Shown piece after piece: positions 14,368 to 15,294 of a stretch of 15,294 nucleotides of DNA. The number at the start of each line of letters is the position of its first letter. Position 1 is the first letter of the stretch. The stretch lies in NCBI GenBank assembly GCA_038124905.1, contig JAYPCW010000029.1, forward strand, positions 1-15,294. The letters are read 5' to 3'. Origin of the DNA: ATZT02 sp038124905. Lineage in GTDB: Bacteria; Actinomycetota; Actinomycetes; S36-B12; UBA5976. Under the pieces are notes generated by a model. The model did no database searches and was not told the origin of the DNA. It saw nothing but the letters and a program-made list of their open reading frames with translations. A program made the position numbers and the translations under genes.

Positions 14368-15294
14368 TTAAACAATTTTTAATTGCTTTTTTACTTCCCC
14401 AAATTCGGTTACAGGTGAAAGGCAGCTAAAATTTCGACATAGATAAACAGTTGGTTTACCATCAATCTCAAATCGATCTTGAAGCAAATCGGTCGCACCA
14501 GCGTTGCCCACGCTCAAAACCCAGCCAGCACGTGGACTTTGCCAAATGATTTTGTGTAACTCACTGCCTGGTTTGCCAACTAAAGCGATTTCTAACGGAC
14601 CATCCAGCAGCGCTTCTAGCTGACAAAGATAGTGTGCAGCAAATCGAGGGCTAGTTTCAATTTTTGTCAGCTGTTCATTTATTAAATCTTCTGCGATACT
14701 AATTAACTCACGGTCATTTATACTCGTCCCAAAATTAATTAATGCTTCTGCTGCTAATGCTAGCGCTGACGGGTAGGCATTATCCGTGCCGTCTCTGGTT
14801 TTAGTAATTGGCATCTCCTGCGTAGTTTCAACATCATAAAAAATTTTTTGATCTCTAAATCGATTTAGAATTTGCTTCATTAAGAATTTTGATTTTTTAA
14901 AATAAATTGTTTCCCCTGTTGCAGCGTGAGCTTTTAAGCACGCAGTAACTAAACTTGCCCAGTCTTCTAGCAATCCAGAAATGGCATTAGTTACACCATC
15001 TTTGCTGATTCGATATAGCTTATCTTCAACTAGGTGTGTTGCTAATAAATAATCTAAGGCTGCTATCGCCCGTTTAGTCCATTCTTGCTTTCCAAAAATT
15101 TCTCCGGCCTCTATTAGATTTACTATCGCCCAGCAATTCCATGACAGAATAACTTTTTCATCCCTCATGGGTCTGATTCTTTTTTGTCTCTCGCGAATTA
15201 GAATCTCTTTTACTTTTTGGTAGCGAACGAGGTCACTTGGTTCTTTGCGACGCTGCAGCACTGACAATCCAGCTTCAAATGTGCCAGCTTCAGT
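14368..15294 (-). CDS. DUF255 / YyaL-family protein, C-terminal part (thioredoxin-like N-terminus outside window)
   Basis: Partial gene, open to the right edge; 308 codons are visible and the frame has no stop up to 15294. An internal TTG at 15267 is not the true start. The part seen is the alpha/alpha-toroid (six-hairpin) region of the YyaL/SSP411 family: FEAGLSVLQRRKEP, IRPMRDEKVILSWNCWAI (usual form RDDK...AWNG), GLLEDWASLVTACLKA, NAYPSALALAAEAL and the C-terminal TVYLCRNFSCLSPVTEF. Family members carry an N-terminal thioredoxin-like domain with a cysteine pair, which would lie beyond the window. Their biochemical role is not settled. The glycine of the usual AWNG motif is replaced by Cys here. 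The sugar dehydrogenase gene follows after 27 nt on the same strand and is possibly cotranscribed. Confidence 0.88.
   Translation of the reverse strand, partial: TEAGTFEAGLSVLQRRKEPSDLVRYQKVKEILIRERQKRIRPMRDEKVILSWNCWAIVNLIEAGEIFGKQEWTKRAIAALDYLLATHLVEDKLYRISKDGVTNAISGLLEDWASLVTACLKAHAATGETIYFKKSKFLMKQILNRFRDQKIFYDVETTQEMPITKTRDGTDNAYPSALALAAEALINFGTSINDRELISIAEDLINEQLTKIETSPRFAAHYLCQLEALLDGPLEIALVGKPGSELHKIIWQSPRAGWVLSVGNAGATDLLQDRFEIDGKPTVYLCRNFSCLSPVTEFGEVKKQLKIV

Noticed and set aside
14371..14400. AT-rich hairpin (CAATT/AATTG) near the end of the DUF255 gene as a terminator
   Set aside because: Only five A-T-rich pairs and lying partly in coding sequence; too weak to call.

Overview
The window looks like chromosomal core from a low-GC, streamlined actinobacterium. 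Freshwater lineages of the Nanopelagicales (acI) type would fit, but this is inferred from gene order and base composition, not from a search. Three things support it: the order tRNA-Arg(CCG) / argS / lysA / hom / thrC / thrB / rho / rpmE / prfA / prmC / tsaC, which is an actinobacterial arrangement; an actinobacterial-type Rho with an Arg/Asn-rich insertion; and tight packing, with a longest gap of about 185 bp. I see no phage, transposon, CRISPR or plasmid signal.

Layout. Positions 1-3917 (minus strand) hold the translation and termination block: rho, rpmE, prfA (RF1), prmC (RF1/RF2 GGQ methyltransferase) and the start of tsaC (tRNA t6A synthesis). A 16-bp perfect hairpin lies between rpmE and prfA. 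Positions 3918-4101 are the rho leader. Positions 4102-7412 (minus) hold the threonine operon hom-thrC-thrB, whose genes abut or overlap by one base. Positions 7480-8421 (plus) hold an EamA/DMT exporter that is divergent from hom and overlaps lysA tail to tail. Positions 8402-12501 (minus) hold lysA, a secreted DUF3048 protein and argS. Positions 12558-13195 (plus) hold two small membrane proteins (the second DUF3817-like) and tRNA-Arg(CCG). Positions 13201-15294 (minus) hold an exported PQQ-type sugar dehydrogenase homologue and the C-terminal part of a DUF255/YyaL-family protein that runs off the window.

How the genes work together. hom, thrC and thrB carry aspartate semialdehyde to threonine, and lysA makes lysine from the same precursor. 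The exporter among them may handle an aspartate-family amino acid (inference). argS charges the tRNA-Arg encoded about 620 bp from its start. prfA and prmC are enzyme substrate and modifying enzyme.

Expression. Genes inside operons have Shine-Dalgarno sequences or are translationally coupled. Five genes that begin transcription units or follow short gaps (argS, lysA, the DUF3048 gene, the 86-aa gene and the sugar dehydrogenase gene) lack an SD and instead show TANNNT followed by 6-7 nt and then ATG, as expected for leaderless mRNAs. I did not find a clearly new multi-gene system. The most unusual items are the leaderless pattern, a histidine-rich insertion in ThrB, the rpmE/prfA hairpin, and a possible mini-ORF in the rho leader.
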